DNA from: Diplodia intermedia
Lineage: Eukaryota > Ascomycota > Dothideomycetes > Botryosphaeriales > Botryosphaeriaceae
Direction of reading: 5' to 3'
DNA length: 64,000 nucleotides
NCBI GenBank assembly: GCA_021495925.1
Contig: JAKEKT010000041.1
Coordinates: 239,987-303,986 of the forward strand
Shown: one piece after another, positions 1 to 10,882 of the stretch
How positions within the stretch are numbered: the stretch's first letter is position 1
Layout: every line of letters starts with the position of its first letter
Position numbers and translations under genes: made by a program
Notes under the pieces: model-generated
The model's input: only the letters and a program-made list of their open reading frames with translations
Database searches by the model: none
What the model was told of the DNA's origin: nothing

Positions 1-482
1 AAGAAGTTGAAGTCAACGGCCAGGACCAGGTCCTGGTGGCCGTGGTCGAACGTCTGGAAGCCCTGGTTGGCGGACATGTTGCGGGTAGCCTGACGGGCCT
101 TGGCCTCGGAGTCGCGCAGCTCCTGGTAGGCCTCGAGAGGGGCGTCGGCTAGAGGTCTTGCTCCATGTTCGAAGGTCAGTAGCGAGGTGCTCTTGCGCAG
201 GGCGTCGGCGTAATAGGCCTTGTCGGAGGGCTCACTGCTGGCGTCGACGACGATGATGGGCACAAGGCTCTGGGCGCGTCGGTGGTGGGAGGTGGGGCCG
301 TCCCTGTCGCGGTCCCTTGGCGACAGCGAGGCGTCGGAGGCGGCCTGCGAGGGCAGGCGGCTGGGGGTGAGGGATTTGAGAAACTGCGGGCGGGCGAGCT
401 TGGTGGTGACGAGGTCGAGCTGGGCCTGGATGGAGTCGCGGCGGGGCGCGTGAGCAGCTGCGAGCGCGTTGACGTTGTCCAT
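1..482 (-). CDS. SEH1: SEH1-like nucleoporin, N-terminal part (partial, runs off window start)
   Basis: The frame is open from the ATG at 482 down to base 1 (160 residues, no stop), so the gene continues outside the window. The last residues, beginning MSANQGFQTFDHGHQDLVLA from Met136, look like the start of the Seh1 WD40 beta-propeller, a subunit of the nuclear pore Y-complex and of the SEA/GATOR complex. Residues 1-135 are an extra polar region (Ser/Pro/Arg-rich, then LTFEHGARPLADAPLEAYQE) that I do not recognise. Either the protein has a long N-terminal extension or translation starts at Met136 (ATG at 77). The gene diverges from ALG7. Family assignment rests on about 25 residues, so it is likely but not certain. 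Confidence 0.6.
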   Translation of the reverse strand, partial: MDNVNALAAAHAPRRDSIQAQLDLVTTKLARPQFLKSLTPSRLPSQAASDASLSPRDRDRDGPTSHHRRAQSLVPIIVVDASSEPSDKAYYADALRKSTSLLTFEHGARPLADAPLEAYQELRDSEAKARQATRNMSANQGFQTFDHGHQDLVLAVDFNF

Positions 483-684
483 GGCGCGTCGCAGCGTTGG
501 CGGGGGCCCGCTTGCGGCTAGGGCGGCACTAGGGCTGCGGCTGGGGCGTGGGCTGCGTGCGCCTGCCTGCGACGAGAAGAGGATACGCGGCCCGATATAT
601 AACATCTGGCTTCAACACTACTGCCACTGCCTGCAGCTCCCCCGTCCCGCATGACACTCGTTTTATAATCCTCACCCGCACGCC
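483..684. promoter_or_regulatory. shared divergent promoter SEH1-like / ALG7
   Basis: Only 202 bp separate the SEH1-like ATG (482, minus) and the ALG7 ATG (685, plus). A TATA-like run ATATATAA lies at 595-602, about 83 bp before the ALG7 start. The function is inferred from position only. Confidence 0.4.
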
Positions 685-2281
685 ATGGCCGGCCAGCTCT
701 CGCGCGCCGAGAGCCTTGCTCTGCTCTCGCTGCTCGCCGCCTGCATCGGCATCCTTGCGAACACGTTCCAGGGCGACGGCGAGCCGCTCGTTGCGTCGCT
801 GGCCTTCAGCGGCATGGCCTTTGCCAGCTGCTACGCCCTCATCCGCTGGCTCGGCGATGCCTTCATGCGCGCTGGTTTCAAGGGACGCGACCTGTCGAAG
901 CTCAAGAATGTCGAGATGTGCGTCCGCCCACGTGACGCCGACCAAACTGGAACCGCGCTGATCCGGAAACAGCCCCGAGACCATGGGTGCTGTGTGCGCC
1001 GTCGTCTATCTCTTCGCCCTGCTCGTCTTCATTCCCTTCCCTTTCTACAAGGACATCGTCGCCGCCACCTCGGGAGGCGGCAACAGGGACATCATCGTCC
1101 AAGTCCAGGAGGTCGAGACGGGCCGCTTCCTCCACCGCTTCCCTCACAGCAAGGTCAACCCCGAAACACCACGCCCGCTGGCTTCTCTTTTGTTGATGTT
1201 TTCTAGCTTGCGTCGTACCTGTCCGCCATTCTCTCCCTTCAGACTGTGGTTCTCCTTGGCATCGGCGATGATCTATTCGACATCCGCTGGCGGCACAAAA
1301 TCCTTATTCCCGCCTTTGCTGCCATCCCTATGCTCACCGTTTACTTCGTCGACTTTGGCGTCACCAAAATCGTGGTACCGACCCCGTTGCGATCCTACCT
1401 TGGCGTTCTCCTTGACATAGGTACGGCCTGGTCCCTTTGTGCTGCCCTACTACCCCGCTCCCCAACGCCCTCGGTCCGCTAGACGTCTTGCCTAATGCAT
1501 CGCAGGATGGCTGTACTACGCCTACATGGCAGCGATCTCCATTTTCTGCCCCAATAGCATCAACATCCTCGCCGGCATCAACGGAATTGAAGTCTCGCAA
1601 TCAATCATCATCGCCCTCCTCCTGGCCTTCAATGACCTGCTTTACCTCATTCCTTCACCGCCCCCGGGCTATCCCGTCCCGCACCCGGCCACGGACTCGC
1701 ATCTCTTCTCCCTCTACCTCCTGCTTCCCTTCCTCGGCGTCTCCTTCGCGCTGCTTGCGCACAACTGGTACCCGGCCCGCGTCTTCGTCGGCGACACGTA
1801 CTGCTACTTTGCAGGCATGGTTTTCGCCGTCGTCGGCATCCTCGGCCACTTCTCCAAGACGCTGCTGCTGCTGCTTGTCCCGCAGATCGCCAACTTTGTC
1901 TACTCGGCCCCGCAGCTCTTCCACGTTGTCCCTTGTCCGCGCCACCGCCTGCCGCGCTTCAACCGCCACACGGGCCTGCTCGAGCCCAGCGTCGTCGTCT
2001 TCGCCGAACAGGCCAAACCTCTGCGCCCCGCCGTCGCCGAGGCCCTCAAGACCCTGCACAAGCTGCATCTTGTGCGAGTCAAGGTGGACGACCAGGGCAA
2101 CGTGCTCGAGAGCACGAACTTGACCATCCTCAACCTATGGCTCGTGTGGTTCGGCCCCATGCGTGAGGACAGGCTGGCGATGGGCTTGTGTGCGTTGCAG
2201 GTGGCGTGCGGGCTGGTAGGCTTGTTCATTAGGCATCGGCTTGCGCTGCTGATCTTCACGCAGGATAACTGGTTTGTTTGA
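685..2281 (+). CDS. ALG7: UDP-GlcNAc:dolichyl-phosphate GlcNAc-1-phosphate transferase
   Basis: This enzyme catalyses the first step of N-glycan precursor synthesis on the ER membrane, transferring GlcNAc-1-P from UDP-GlcNAc to dolichyl phosphate; it is the tunicamycin target. Exons 685-917, 973-1153, 1207-1420 and 1506-2281 join in frame to 467 residues, a normal family length. Family-typical segments are LLGIGDDLFDIRWRHKI and CPNSINILAGINGIEVSQS, and many hydrophobic membrane segments are spread through the protein. The intron 1 junction reads NVE-IPETMGAV, as expected for the family. Introns are 53-85 bp; the third (1421-1505) is the longest. Its 3' end converges with the ECM11-domain gene. 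Confidence 0.95.
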
Positions 2282-2624
2282 GGCATTTCTCTGTAATATA
2301 AGAGTTAGATGGAGGAGTTCTTGTATTATATATTGGCCACTGCAAAATAGAGCTATTTCAGTCGTACGCTAGAGGTCTAGATAGTCAAGAGCAAATGTAA
2401 GCTCTTGGTTTCAGAATCTCTCATCATGGGGTTTAGCAACGGTATAAGGGTAGAAAACAGCCTTGAGTTGGCCCTTTCGTAAAACGTGCATGCTATTCAT
2501 CAATGCATTCTCGCAATGTAGCCGAGCACTTCAATCGCACAGCAAGAATGTAACGTCATCCCTGGTCACATTTTCAACAGCATCCATGCCATGAGACCTC
2601 GCGAATCATGTCTTGGTCCGTCTC
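2282..2624. other. convergent 3' spacer
   Basis: AT-rich 343-bp spacer between the ends of ALG7 (+) and the ECM11-domain gene (-). It probably holds both 3' UTRs. No further feature was seen. Confidence 0.5.
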
Positions 2625-4094
2625 TCAGCGCCTAGGCGTAAAGGCAGGCGTAGCTGCTCTCCGTCTCGACGGCGTGTCCGGCAGCAGTCTCTGGCCCTGG
2701 CCTTTGATTCTGCCAACTTCCTGCTCGACGCACTGGCGCTTCCGGCCAACCGCATCGTTGCGCTTCCGGATCTCGTCCTCAAAGTCGCGCGCAACGTCAC
2801 GCCGCGTCCGACGGGCCTCCTTGAACCGCCCGAGTAGGTCGCCAAACTGCTCGAGGAACCAATCGCCGGCATCTTCCCACTCACTGATTTTAAGGGAAGC
2901 GAAGAAGCCGGCCTGGTCTTCTGGCCGGAGTTCGCGGAAGGCGCTTCGCAGCCGCTCTTCGAGAGGCGAGTTGGTGAGGTGGGAAAAGGAATCCTTGGTG
3001 GAATCGGCACGAGGATTGTGGTCGAAGGACTCCTTGTCAAGATCCGAATAGCTCATCTTGAAGAGACGTTCGTCCTCGTAATCCAAGATGGGCTCGGAGC
3101 TGGCATCAGATGGGGAGAGTGGAGCTTTTTGGGCGGTGGAGGGGCGACTTGTGAGGAAGTTGTGCTCGTTGATAGTTTCGGTATTTGAGATTGTAGAGGG
3201 CCTACGAGCGGGCCTGGTTGATTGTGTGTCCTTCAATTGAGGCTGGGCTGAAGGAGGCGGTAGCGTGTGATGGTGTCGCTGCTGGGTCTGTTGAACTGGT
3301 TTGGCACCACGAGGTCTGGGGATTTCAGAGGGAATAACTCCGCTGCGGACTGGGAGGCTAGTGTCTGATATGTTCTTCTTTGGCGCTGCGTGGAGAAGCT
3401 GATGAAACGTATCTTGTGCAACATAGGGGTGAGAAGGCCGACGATGCTCTTGAGGCGTCGGGTACGGTATATGGTGGTTTTGTCTAGGATCCTGGGACTC
3501 GTATTGCTCGTCGCCAGCATATCCACCCTCCTCGCCCTCTTCTTCCTCATCATCGCCGCCAGGAAAAGACGTGCTAGGATATGACTGAGACCGTGGGAGT
3601 ATACCGTGCTCTCCTAGGCCGTGTTGTAATGTGTAGAGTAGATCATGCTCTTGGTCATTAATTGGGCCTTCTCGGCCATCGTCTGTTTCCCCGTCTGCGA
3701 AGTGTGACTCGTTGCCGTCGACGCTCCGTTGATCGTCCTCGGCATGATCGTTGTGCGCGGCATAAAGATCTTGCTGTCTCAAGTTGCTTTGAGCACCTTC
3801 ATCCGAAAAGCTCGTAACGGTTGTGTCATCGGCATTTTCTGCATCTGTGTCGAAAGCATTGTAGTTGAGCAGACGCTCCTTCTGGATAGGCCAAGCCGCA
3901 GTCTGCTGGTGTTGCCGGCTCATGTCTCGTTGCGGGGATTGTCCGTCAGGTCCTTGGAAGTTAGTGTCAGGGACATCCACTCTGGCTGCGGCTGCCAGAC
4001 GACGGCGCTCTGCCTCAGAGCGCTTTTCGGGTGTGTGCGAGCGTTCAGGCGCCGGGCTTGCCGTGCGACCTTTTCCTGTGATGAACCGTTGCAT
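2625..4094 (-). CDS. Ecm11-domain protein
   Basis: Single-exon reading frame of 489 residues from ATG 4094 (MQRFITGKGRTASPAP) to TGA 2625-2627. An in-frame GTG 72 bp upstream is not a credible eukaryotic start. Residues about 1-330 are low-complexity and polar, with an acidic block (DDEEEEGEEGG). The C-terminal part, about 336-475, starts LDYEDERLFKMSYSDLDKES and continues as a helical, charged region; this matches my recollection of the Ecm11 domain of fungi. In yeast Ecm11 is a SUMOylated meiotic protein of the synaptonemal complex central region. A meiotic role here is inference from the family, and filamentous-fungal members are little studied. Confidence 0.7.
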   Translation of the reverse strand: MQRFITGKGRTASPAPERSHTPEKRSEAERRRLAAAARVDVPDTNFQGPDGQSPQRDMSRQHQQTAAWPIQKERLLNYNAFDTDAENADDTTVTSFSDEGAQSNLRQQDLYAAHNDHAEDDQRSVDGNESHFADGETDDGREGPINDQEHDLLYTLQHGLGEHGILPRSQSYPSTSFPGGDDEEEEGEEGGYAGDEQYESQDPRQNHHIPYPTPQEHRRPSHPYVAQDTFHQLLHAAPKKNISDTSLPVRSGVIPSEIPRPRGAKPVQQTQQRHHHTLPPPSAQPQLKDTQSTRPARRPSTISNTETINEHNFLTSRPSTAQKAPLSPSDASSEPILDYEDERLFKMSYSDLDKESFDHNPRADSTKDSFSHLTNSPLEERLRSAFRELRPEDQAGFFASLKISEWEDAGDWFLEQFGDLLGRFKEARRTRRDVARDFEDEIRKRNDAVGRKRQCVEQEVGRIKGQGQRLLPDTPSRRRAATPAFTPRR

Positions 4095-4305
4095 GTTCCC
4101 TGGTCCTCGGCAGGCGAGGTCAATCTGTCTGTACGGATGTTGAGTGAGATTGGCCCCAGGCCTCACGTGGCTACGAAAGACGCGTCTGGGAGTCGCGTTG
4201 CGAGGAAAGGGCGACGCGGTGAAAACCCATTACCACAACAAGCTTAGACCGAGGGCTTTGCTTATCGCCCCCGATCAACGTCATCTGCCCTTTATCGACG
4301 CTACT

Positions 4306-5502
4306 ATGCAGTCGAAAGGCTCCCCTCCGTACATCCGCGACGTCACTGAATTGTACCCAGGCATGGCTCGTCTATCCGAAGCTAAAGGGCTTCTCTCGTT
4401 GCCGAATGAGGTATGCTGCATCACTTTCTGCCCTGAGTAACCGAAACTAATTGGCAAGCTTCATGGCAGCTCCTCATCCACATCCTCAATTCACTGCCAA
4501 CGCCTGATTTGCTGCCGCTGACTACTGTGGCTCATCGATTCTATGCCGTCATCCTCCGAATCGTTCACAATCGTCTGATAGCTGCCGCCAACCTTCATGA
4601 GCGAGATCACACGCTCCTGCTCGAGTGCTACCACCCCAGCGCCAAGCTCACAGAACCACCTTTGTATTGCAGATACCTGGGTACAAATGGACTCGACGTC
4701 CCTGACCCTGACTTTGAGGAGGAGGACCTGGTCGGGCGACTTGGATACTTGCGCAACCGATATTCGCGGTTCCGACCGTATCGAAAGGGCCCTGAGGCAC
4801 GCTCTGCGCGGACACGGCCTGGTGATATCCCTGGCTCACGGACGCATCCGTCGAGCTCTGGGCCCCGATACACAGGTGGTGGCTACAAAGATGATGAGCT
4901 CGTCCGGCAGATGCTTTCTCTAGACAGCGAGGAGCGTTTCACGCAGCTGTGTGCCGTGATCAACTTGATCAAACTTGGCCCACGCCATGGCTTATTCCGG
5001 AGCTTTGTGGAAGTCGAGGATAGTGTTTTAAGGGTATTCCGAGACTGGTTGCAGGAGGTGGCACTGCCGGCAGCCGGTCAAATGCCCGACCTACAAGCCC
5101 CGTCGGACGAGAGCACGTCCGGAACGGGCAAAGAGACGCAACCCGATGAAGACATAGCTGATGGCAAGCGGCTCCTTTGGGTGGGCCCCTCAAGGAATGT
5201 AGGATTGAGATTTCGCGTGAGAGAGCGCAAGCTCAGACGAGACACGCCTATACTCATTCGCGCGGATGAGGAGATGGCCGTCAGTTACGATATCGAGTAC
5301 GAAGGTAAGGGATGCTTGCAGACTCCGAAGTCGCACGACACTTTCCACTTGTAACGGTGATTCTTCGGGGCGATTGCTAATGCGAAATTTCACAGAGCTC
5401 CTTGTCCGAACATCGCATCTGCTGCTTACGTTTGAAAATTCGCTGTTGGACCAGGAAAACCGGCCTGGGCAGAGGGCTGTTGTATTTGGCTCTTTTGGCT
5501 GA
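4306..5502 (+). CDS. F-box-like protein of unknown function
   Basis: Exons 4306-4410, 4470-5304 and 5396-5502 join in frame to 348 residues. Directly after the first junction the protein reads LPNELLIHILNSLPTPDLLP followed by LTTVAHRFYAV, a typical F-box core (LPxEllxxILxxLPxxDLxxLxxV). It would dock to Skp1 in an SCF ubiquitin ligase; that is family knowledge and the substrate is unknown. The rest lacks recognisable repeats. A C-terminal stretch reads KRLLWVGPSRNVGLRFRVRE. The start could also be an in-frame ATG at 4351 or 4144; 4306 is chosen because it keeps a compact N-terminus. Confidence 0.7.
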
Positions 5503-6440
5503 CTGGCAAGACATCGGGCCAGATCCGAATCTCACAAAGGGCAGCGCGGCAGGGTGGATCCACATTGCCCTGATGCTTTGTGTTGCGTCGGAGATTTTGG
5601 CCAGCATGCGCCGACTGAATGATCTCATACTGCCCCTCCTTCCGAATTTGGTGGTCAGTGGGGTGGTGCTCTTCTTCTAAGCCTGCCCAGCTCTGTATTT
5701 CAATCATGAGGATAACGAGTTCTAGCACTCTTAGAAGCATGAGGACCGTCTGAACTCGAGAAGCGGTGCAGCCATTGCCTGCCGCCAAAGACAGCAGCAT
5801 TGTCGTGAGTCCCAAGGGAGGGGCACGGTCGCCGATTCCGCTCGTCGTAAGCGCGGGGCACAGTCATATCACGCTTGGAGCAGCGCAAGGATCCTTAGGC
5901 CGGATGGACACGGCTCTCCGACCGCGCAAGGAGTGCGTGCCTAGGCATCAGTTCACTAGCAGCGTTTCGGTGGTGCAGGTCGTCGCAGTTTGTAGCATGA
6001 AGGTAGAAATGCAGGCGTTGCAATTGGCTGGGATCCTTCGGAGGCCGGGGGTCAAAGTCGCCCAGCGCAGAGCTAAAGCGCGTGGACATAACCCCTCACG
6101 CCTCGGCGCATGTGCCGCGCTTGGCCAGCGATGGAGAGCGGTCCGGGGCCGGTGAGGGCGTGAGGCGGCATACCTAGGTCAAGAGTCAAGAGTGGTGGGC
6201 GACCAGGGCGCAGTGGCAGCCCCGCGCAGGGCGGGTCGCCATCCTCGGCCAATGACAAGTGGCGAGATTGCCGCTTATCCCAAAATCTTCCCCACACTCC
6301 GATACCGGCCGGCCAGCTCGTCGACACGCCAATATTTCTAGCGGGCGGCAACCGCTGCTTCCTGTCGCAGCACTGTCATTCCTCCCAACTCCTTCTCTTC
6401 CATCTCTCCTCTTTCCTAGATACCCATTACCCACTTCAAA
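5503..6440. other. intergenic region upstream of LEU1
   Basis: 938 bp with no supported gene. The distal part is probably the 3' UTR of the F-box-like gene. The last 400 bp are the LEU1 promoter and 5' leader, with pyrimidine-rich DNA at about 6370-6420 and a Leu3-type palindrome at 6143-6152. Confidence 0.5.
6143..6152. promoter_or_regulatory. candidate Leu3/LeuB binding site
   Basis: The sequence CCGGGGCCGG fits the CCGGNNCCGG palindrome (CCG-N4-CGG) recognised by the zinc-cluster regulator Leu3 of yeast and LeuB of Aspergillus. It lies about 290 bp upstream of the LEU1 start, a plausible distance. Those regulators respond to alpha-isopropylmalate. Binding is not shown, and a 10-bp GC-rich match can occur by chance in this genome. 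Confidence 0.4.
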
Positions 6441-8923
6441 ATGCCCGGCGCAGTTAGAGGCCCGCGGACCCTGTACGACAAGGTCTTCGAGGACCACATC
6501 GTCGAGGAGAAGGAGGATGGCACCGTTCTCCTGTACATTGGTGCGCATGACCGGCGCCTCTCTCGTCGAATGCATCGCTGACATCCTGCACAGACAGACA
6601 TTTGGTGCACGAGGTCACTTCACCGGTAAGTGTCGCAACCGAACGCTGCGCTGCCTATGACGTCGAGCTAATGATCGCCACAGCAAGCTTTCGAGGGGCT
6701 CCGCAACGCCAGCAGGAAGGTCCGGAGACCTGACTGCACCCTTGTCACCACTGACCACGTAAGTATCCTGCCTCTGCGCGATGCTATCACTCCCTGACGC
6801 GCTGCCAGAACATCCCCACCTCGTCGAGGAAAAACTTCAAGGACGTGAACACCTTCATCGAGGAGGACGACTCGAGAACGCAATGCGCCACTCTCGAGGA
6901 CAACGTCAAGGCATTCGGCCTCACTTACTTTGGTATGGGTGACAAGAGGCAGGGAATCGTCCACATCATCGGCCCTGAGCAAGGTTTCACGCTTCCCGCC
7001 ACCACTGTCGTTTGCGGTGACTCGCACACGTCCACCCACGGTGCTTTCGGTGCCTTGGCCTTCGGCATCGGTACCTCCGAGGTTGAGCACGTTCTCGCCA
7101 CGCAAACCCTGATTTCGAAGAGGAGTAAGAACATGAAGGTGGAGGTCGACGGCGAGCTGGCCCCCGGTGTCACCAGCAAGGACATCGTTCTCCACGTCAT
7201 CGGCATCATCGGCACCGCTGGTGGTACCGGATCCGTCATCGAGTTCTGCGGCTCTGCAATCAGGAAGCTGAGTATGGAGGCTCGCATGTCCATTTGCAAC
7301 ATGTCTATCGAGGCTGGTGCACGTGCGGGCATGATTGCGCCTGACCAGATCACTTTCGAATACCTCAAGGGCAGGCCTCTTGCCCCGAAGGTCGACAGCA
7401 CCGAGTGGAAGAAGGCCATTGCCTACTGGTCGACCCTGAAGACCGATGAGGGCGCCAACTTCGACGAGGAGATCTACGTCAACGCCAAGGATATTGCTCC
7501 CACCGTTTCTTGGGGAACTTCGCCTCAGGATGTCGTTCCCATCACCGGCGTTGTTCCCAGCCCCGACGACTTCCAGGATGAGATCAAGAAGAAGGCATGC
7601 GCCCGCGCTCTTCAGTACATGGGCCTTACCGCCGGCGTCCCAATGCAGGAGATTCCGGTCGACAAGGTCTTCATCGGTTCTTGCACGAATGCTCGTATCG
7701 AGGATTTGCGCGAGGCGGCCAAGATTGTGAAGGGCAACAAGATCGCTTCTAACATCAAGCGTGCCATGATTGTTCCTGGCTCTGGTCTTGTGAAGAAGCA
7801 AGCTGAGGCCGAGGGTCTCGACAAGGTGTTCCTGGATGCCGGTTTCGAATTCAGAGAGGCCGGGTGCTCCATGTGCCTGGGCATGAACCCTGATATCCTC
7901 TCCCCTGGTGAGCGCTGCGCCAGTACCTCGAACCGCAACTTCGAGGGCCGCCAGGGTGCCGGTGGCCGGACGCACCTGATGTCCCCGGCCATGGCTGCCT
8001 CTGCTGCCATCACTGGCAGACTCTCCGATGTCAGGGAAGTTGCCCCTCCCTCTGCATCTGTCGACAAAGGGTCGCCGAAGCTAGAGCTTGAGGCCAACGT
8101 TAGCGATATCGAGAGCGATGCGGACCTCGACAAGATTCTTGACGATCCGGTAGACTCCCAGGGTAACTCGGCAGAGACGGGTGCTCCTTCCAGCACTGGT
8201 GGCATGCCCAAGTTCACGCAGCTCAAGGGTTACGCTGCACCAATGGACGTAGCAAACATCGATACCGATGCAATCATCCCCAAGCAGTTCCTCAAGACTA
8301 TCAAGCGCTCTGGCCTGGGTTCTGCCCTCTTCAACGCCTGGAGATTCGACCCCGCCACCGGTGCTGAGAACCCCGACTTCGTGCTCAACAAGGAGCCCTA
8401 CAGGAATGCCAAGATCCTTGTCTGCACGGGCCCCAACTTCGGCTGCGGATCCTCGCGTGAGCACGCTCCCTGGTCTCTCCTCGACTTCGGCATTCTCTCC
8501 ATCATCGCCCCTAGCTTTGGTGACATCTTCTTCAACAACTCTTTCAAGAATGGCATGCTTCCTATTCGCATTTCCGACCAGGCTACCCTTGAGAAGATCG
8601 CGGCCGAGGCCGAGGCCGGCAAGGAGATCGAGGTCGACCTTCCCGCCCAAGTCATCAAGGACGCGGATGGCAATGTTCTTGCCGAGTTCGAGGTCGAGGA
8701 GTTTAGGAAACACTGCCTTGTGAACGGTCTCGATGATATCGGCCTTACCATGCAGAAGCAGGACCAGATCAACAAGTTCGAGGAGAAGAGGACGCGCGAG
8801 TGGCCGTGGTTGGATGGTCAGGGCTACCTCTCGAGACACCGCACCGGCCCGGTCAAGATCGAGGCCGCGCCTGTCCCCAAGACAAACAGGGGTGACGTGG
8901 TGAAGGAGCCTTTGGAGTGGTAA
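6441..8923 (+). CDS. LEU1: 3-isopropylmalate dehydratase (isopropylmalate isomerase)
   Basis: Second step of leucine synthesis, interconverting 2- and 3-isopropylmalate with a 4Fe-4S cluster. Exons 6441-6540, 6594-6625, 6684-6758 and 6809-8923 give 773 residues, the usual fungal length, with large and small subunits fused. Junctions restore the conserved text YIDRHLVHEVTSP, QAFEGLRNASRKVRRPD and TTDHNIPTSSRKNF. Cluster ligands are visible as Cys361 (FIGSCTNAR) and Cys422/Cys425 (CSMCLGMNPD). A low-complexity linker about residues 480-530 leads to the swivel domain starting GMPKFTQLKGYAAPMDVANI, with the substrate loop GCGSSREHAPW. Exon 2 is only 32 nt. A candidate Leu3-type site lies upstream. 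Confidence 0.97.
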
Positions 8924-9261
8924 ACTTGTCCAGGAGGAACGGCGTATCGGAACGGCGGCGGAACAACTAGGGCGTTTTACGATCGATCAACGACTGCGGA
9001 ATATGGCGGGCTCAAAAAAGCATTGTCTCGTCGGTTATTTAATGGGCCATTTTTCTGCCAATTGCAGCTTCAAGTCACCATCAGCGGCAATTATTCTCAT
9101 CATATGGATATTACATGATATAGTACTTGGCGAAACGCGAGGAAGCGAAGAAACTACAAAGAGATATTTTGATGACGCAAGCTCGCTACGGGATTTGCAG
9201 AAGGTGAAACCAAGGGCCAACGACGGCGTACATTACGTGTGTCGGTTGGGAAGGCAGGCTA
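8924..9261. other. convergent 3' spacer
   Basis: 338 bp between the LEU1 stop (+) and the arrestin-gene stop (-). It probably contains both 3' UTRs, and nothing else was seen. Confidence 0.5.
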
Positions 9262-10882
9262 CTAAGTGCCAAAACACGCTACAGTCCCCATCCGATCTCC
9301 CTGATGCGGTATGTCATCTGCCGTCAAACCACGCGCATCCCAACAGTAATAGGTGTCGAACAGGTGCTCGCCATAGCTCGGCAAGCTCGTGACGACGCCG
9401 CACTCATCGACGATGTCGGTCTCGCAAGCGCTACTGGTGCTGGAGACGACGCTGTCCTGCCGCTCGCAAACTGGCACGAACAGTTTCGGGAATAGATTCG
9501 CACTGTCCTCCTACTCGCGCACCGCCGTCAGCCCTAGGGCCCTTGTTCTTTTGGAATAGATCCACTTACCTCTCTCGTACCTTTCGCCCCCTGATCGTCT
9601 TCCACGCTCACCTTCGCCCGCAGCGTGTACCGCACCCGGATCTTCTCGCCGTCGTGCACGCTCTGTACCAGGGCGTACGGCGCCATGGGTAGCGGCAAGG
9701 TCAAGTCGAAGCAAGTCGTTGGCGGTGTCGGCGTCGACGTCGACGTCGTATTACCGTGGCTGTTGCTGCCGCCACCACAGCCGTCTTTTCCATCGAGATT
9801 GCCTCTCGGCTGCTCGATCCCATCACACGCCGCCGCCGCCGCCGCCGTCGCCATCGCCTTCGTTGCAGTAGTCGTCATCAGCCGGCTCTCCGCCACCGAC
9901 CTGCTCACCTCGGCCACGGACCGTATGCACTTGGTCCCGCGGTGGGGCTCGCCGCGCTTGTCGGTCGTGACGAGGTGGACGTTTTGGAGCAGTTCGAGGC
10001 TGAGAGTAATGGACCGGTGGGGATTTGACGAGGGTGTTTTGGTGGTGGTGTCCGGAGTAGTAGCAGAGTCGCGGAGAAGAGGCGTCAGCGCGAAGGTGGT
10101 TTCAAGGACGCCGCCGCCGTTGTCGGTGGGCTGGTAGGGTTGAGGGAGGGTGACGGTGGCGTCGAGCTGACTGGTGGGGAGAGCGATGTGCACGGTCTGC
10201 TGGGTAATCTGGGAATTCAATGTGTGAGTTCAGAGGCGCGTGTACAGAAAGAGGGCAACAGCCTACATCCGGGGCGAACTCGAGCTCGTCGATGAAGAAA
10301 GAGGGGGATTTGATGAGACGCAGAGGCTCGCTGGTGCGCAGCGTCTTGGTAAACACACCGCTGCCGATGCCGATTTCGGCGCAGATGGAGTAGCGGATGT
10401 ACGTGTCGAGCGGAAGCCAGGGTATGGACTCCGGGAGCGAGGAGGGGAGGGTGAAAGTGAAGGGCCAGGTGTAGAGGCCGGGCGCTGCCTTGTTGGCTTT
10501 GCCGGTGCCCTTGACAAGGCCGTAAAGGAGGCGATCTTGGGAGAAGATGATGTCTTTCTGCCTCACGGTCTGCGGTTGGAGGGTGTTCGTCAACCAGCTG
10601 TGGCGTTGCGGTCAGCATCTCTTGCCGATCCGGGAAGCGTGGTTCTTACTGCACTTTACGAACCCCATGCAATGCCACCTTGACAGACTTGATGGCGGCT
10701 GGGGTTTGGGTGCAGAAGACGACTTCGCCATGGACAAGCAGCTTCTGGCCATCGCGATGCTTGCGACGGAAGACGATGTCGTGGGTGTCGAGACTGAGGA
10801 GGCAGTTAGGATCAAAATGCCAGCAGGTCCATGCCACGGCCTACCTCAATCTGAGACACTTATCAGACCCGGTGGGTGCCAT
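9262..10882 (-). CDS. arrestin-domain protein (ART-like trafficking adaptor)
   Basis: Five exons on the minus strand, 10845-10882, 10650-10793, 10267-10597, 9570-10208 and 9262-9510, join in frame to 466 residues. The N-terminal half shows the arrestin fold: DTHDIVFRRKHRDGQKLLVH, then GEVVFCTQ, VALHGVRKVHWL, a PGLYTWPFTFTLPSSLPESI segment and YIRYSICAEI. The C-terminal half has a second beta-rich arrestin domain interrupted by an Ala/Thr/Gly-rich insert about residues 280-330. Leu427-Pro-Ser-Tyr430 is an LPxY motif of the kind bound by WW domains of Rsp5/Nedd4 ligases. Such proteins guide plasma-membrane transporters to endocytosis (family knowledge). The first 38-nt exon is supported by a 51-bp intron with a CTAAC branch site. 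Confidence 0.8.

Noticed and set aside
4095..4166. Upstream extension of the ECM11-domain frame by 24 codons
   Set aside because: The extension begins with GTG and no ATG is present, so the ATG at 4094 is the better start.
6301..6320. Second possible Leu3-like site around ACCGGCCGGCC upstream of LEU1
   Set aside because: The spacing between CCG and CGG is not the four bases needed; it is only a GC-rich palindrome.
6668..7975. Long minus-strand open frame (435 codons) opposite LEU1
   Set aside because: It is the mirror of the strongly codon-biased LEU1 coding sequence; composition is that of an antisense shadow and it resembles no family.
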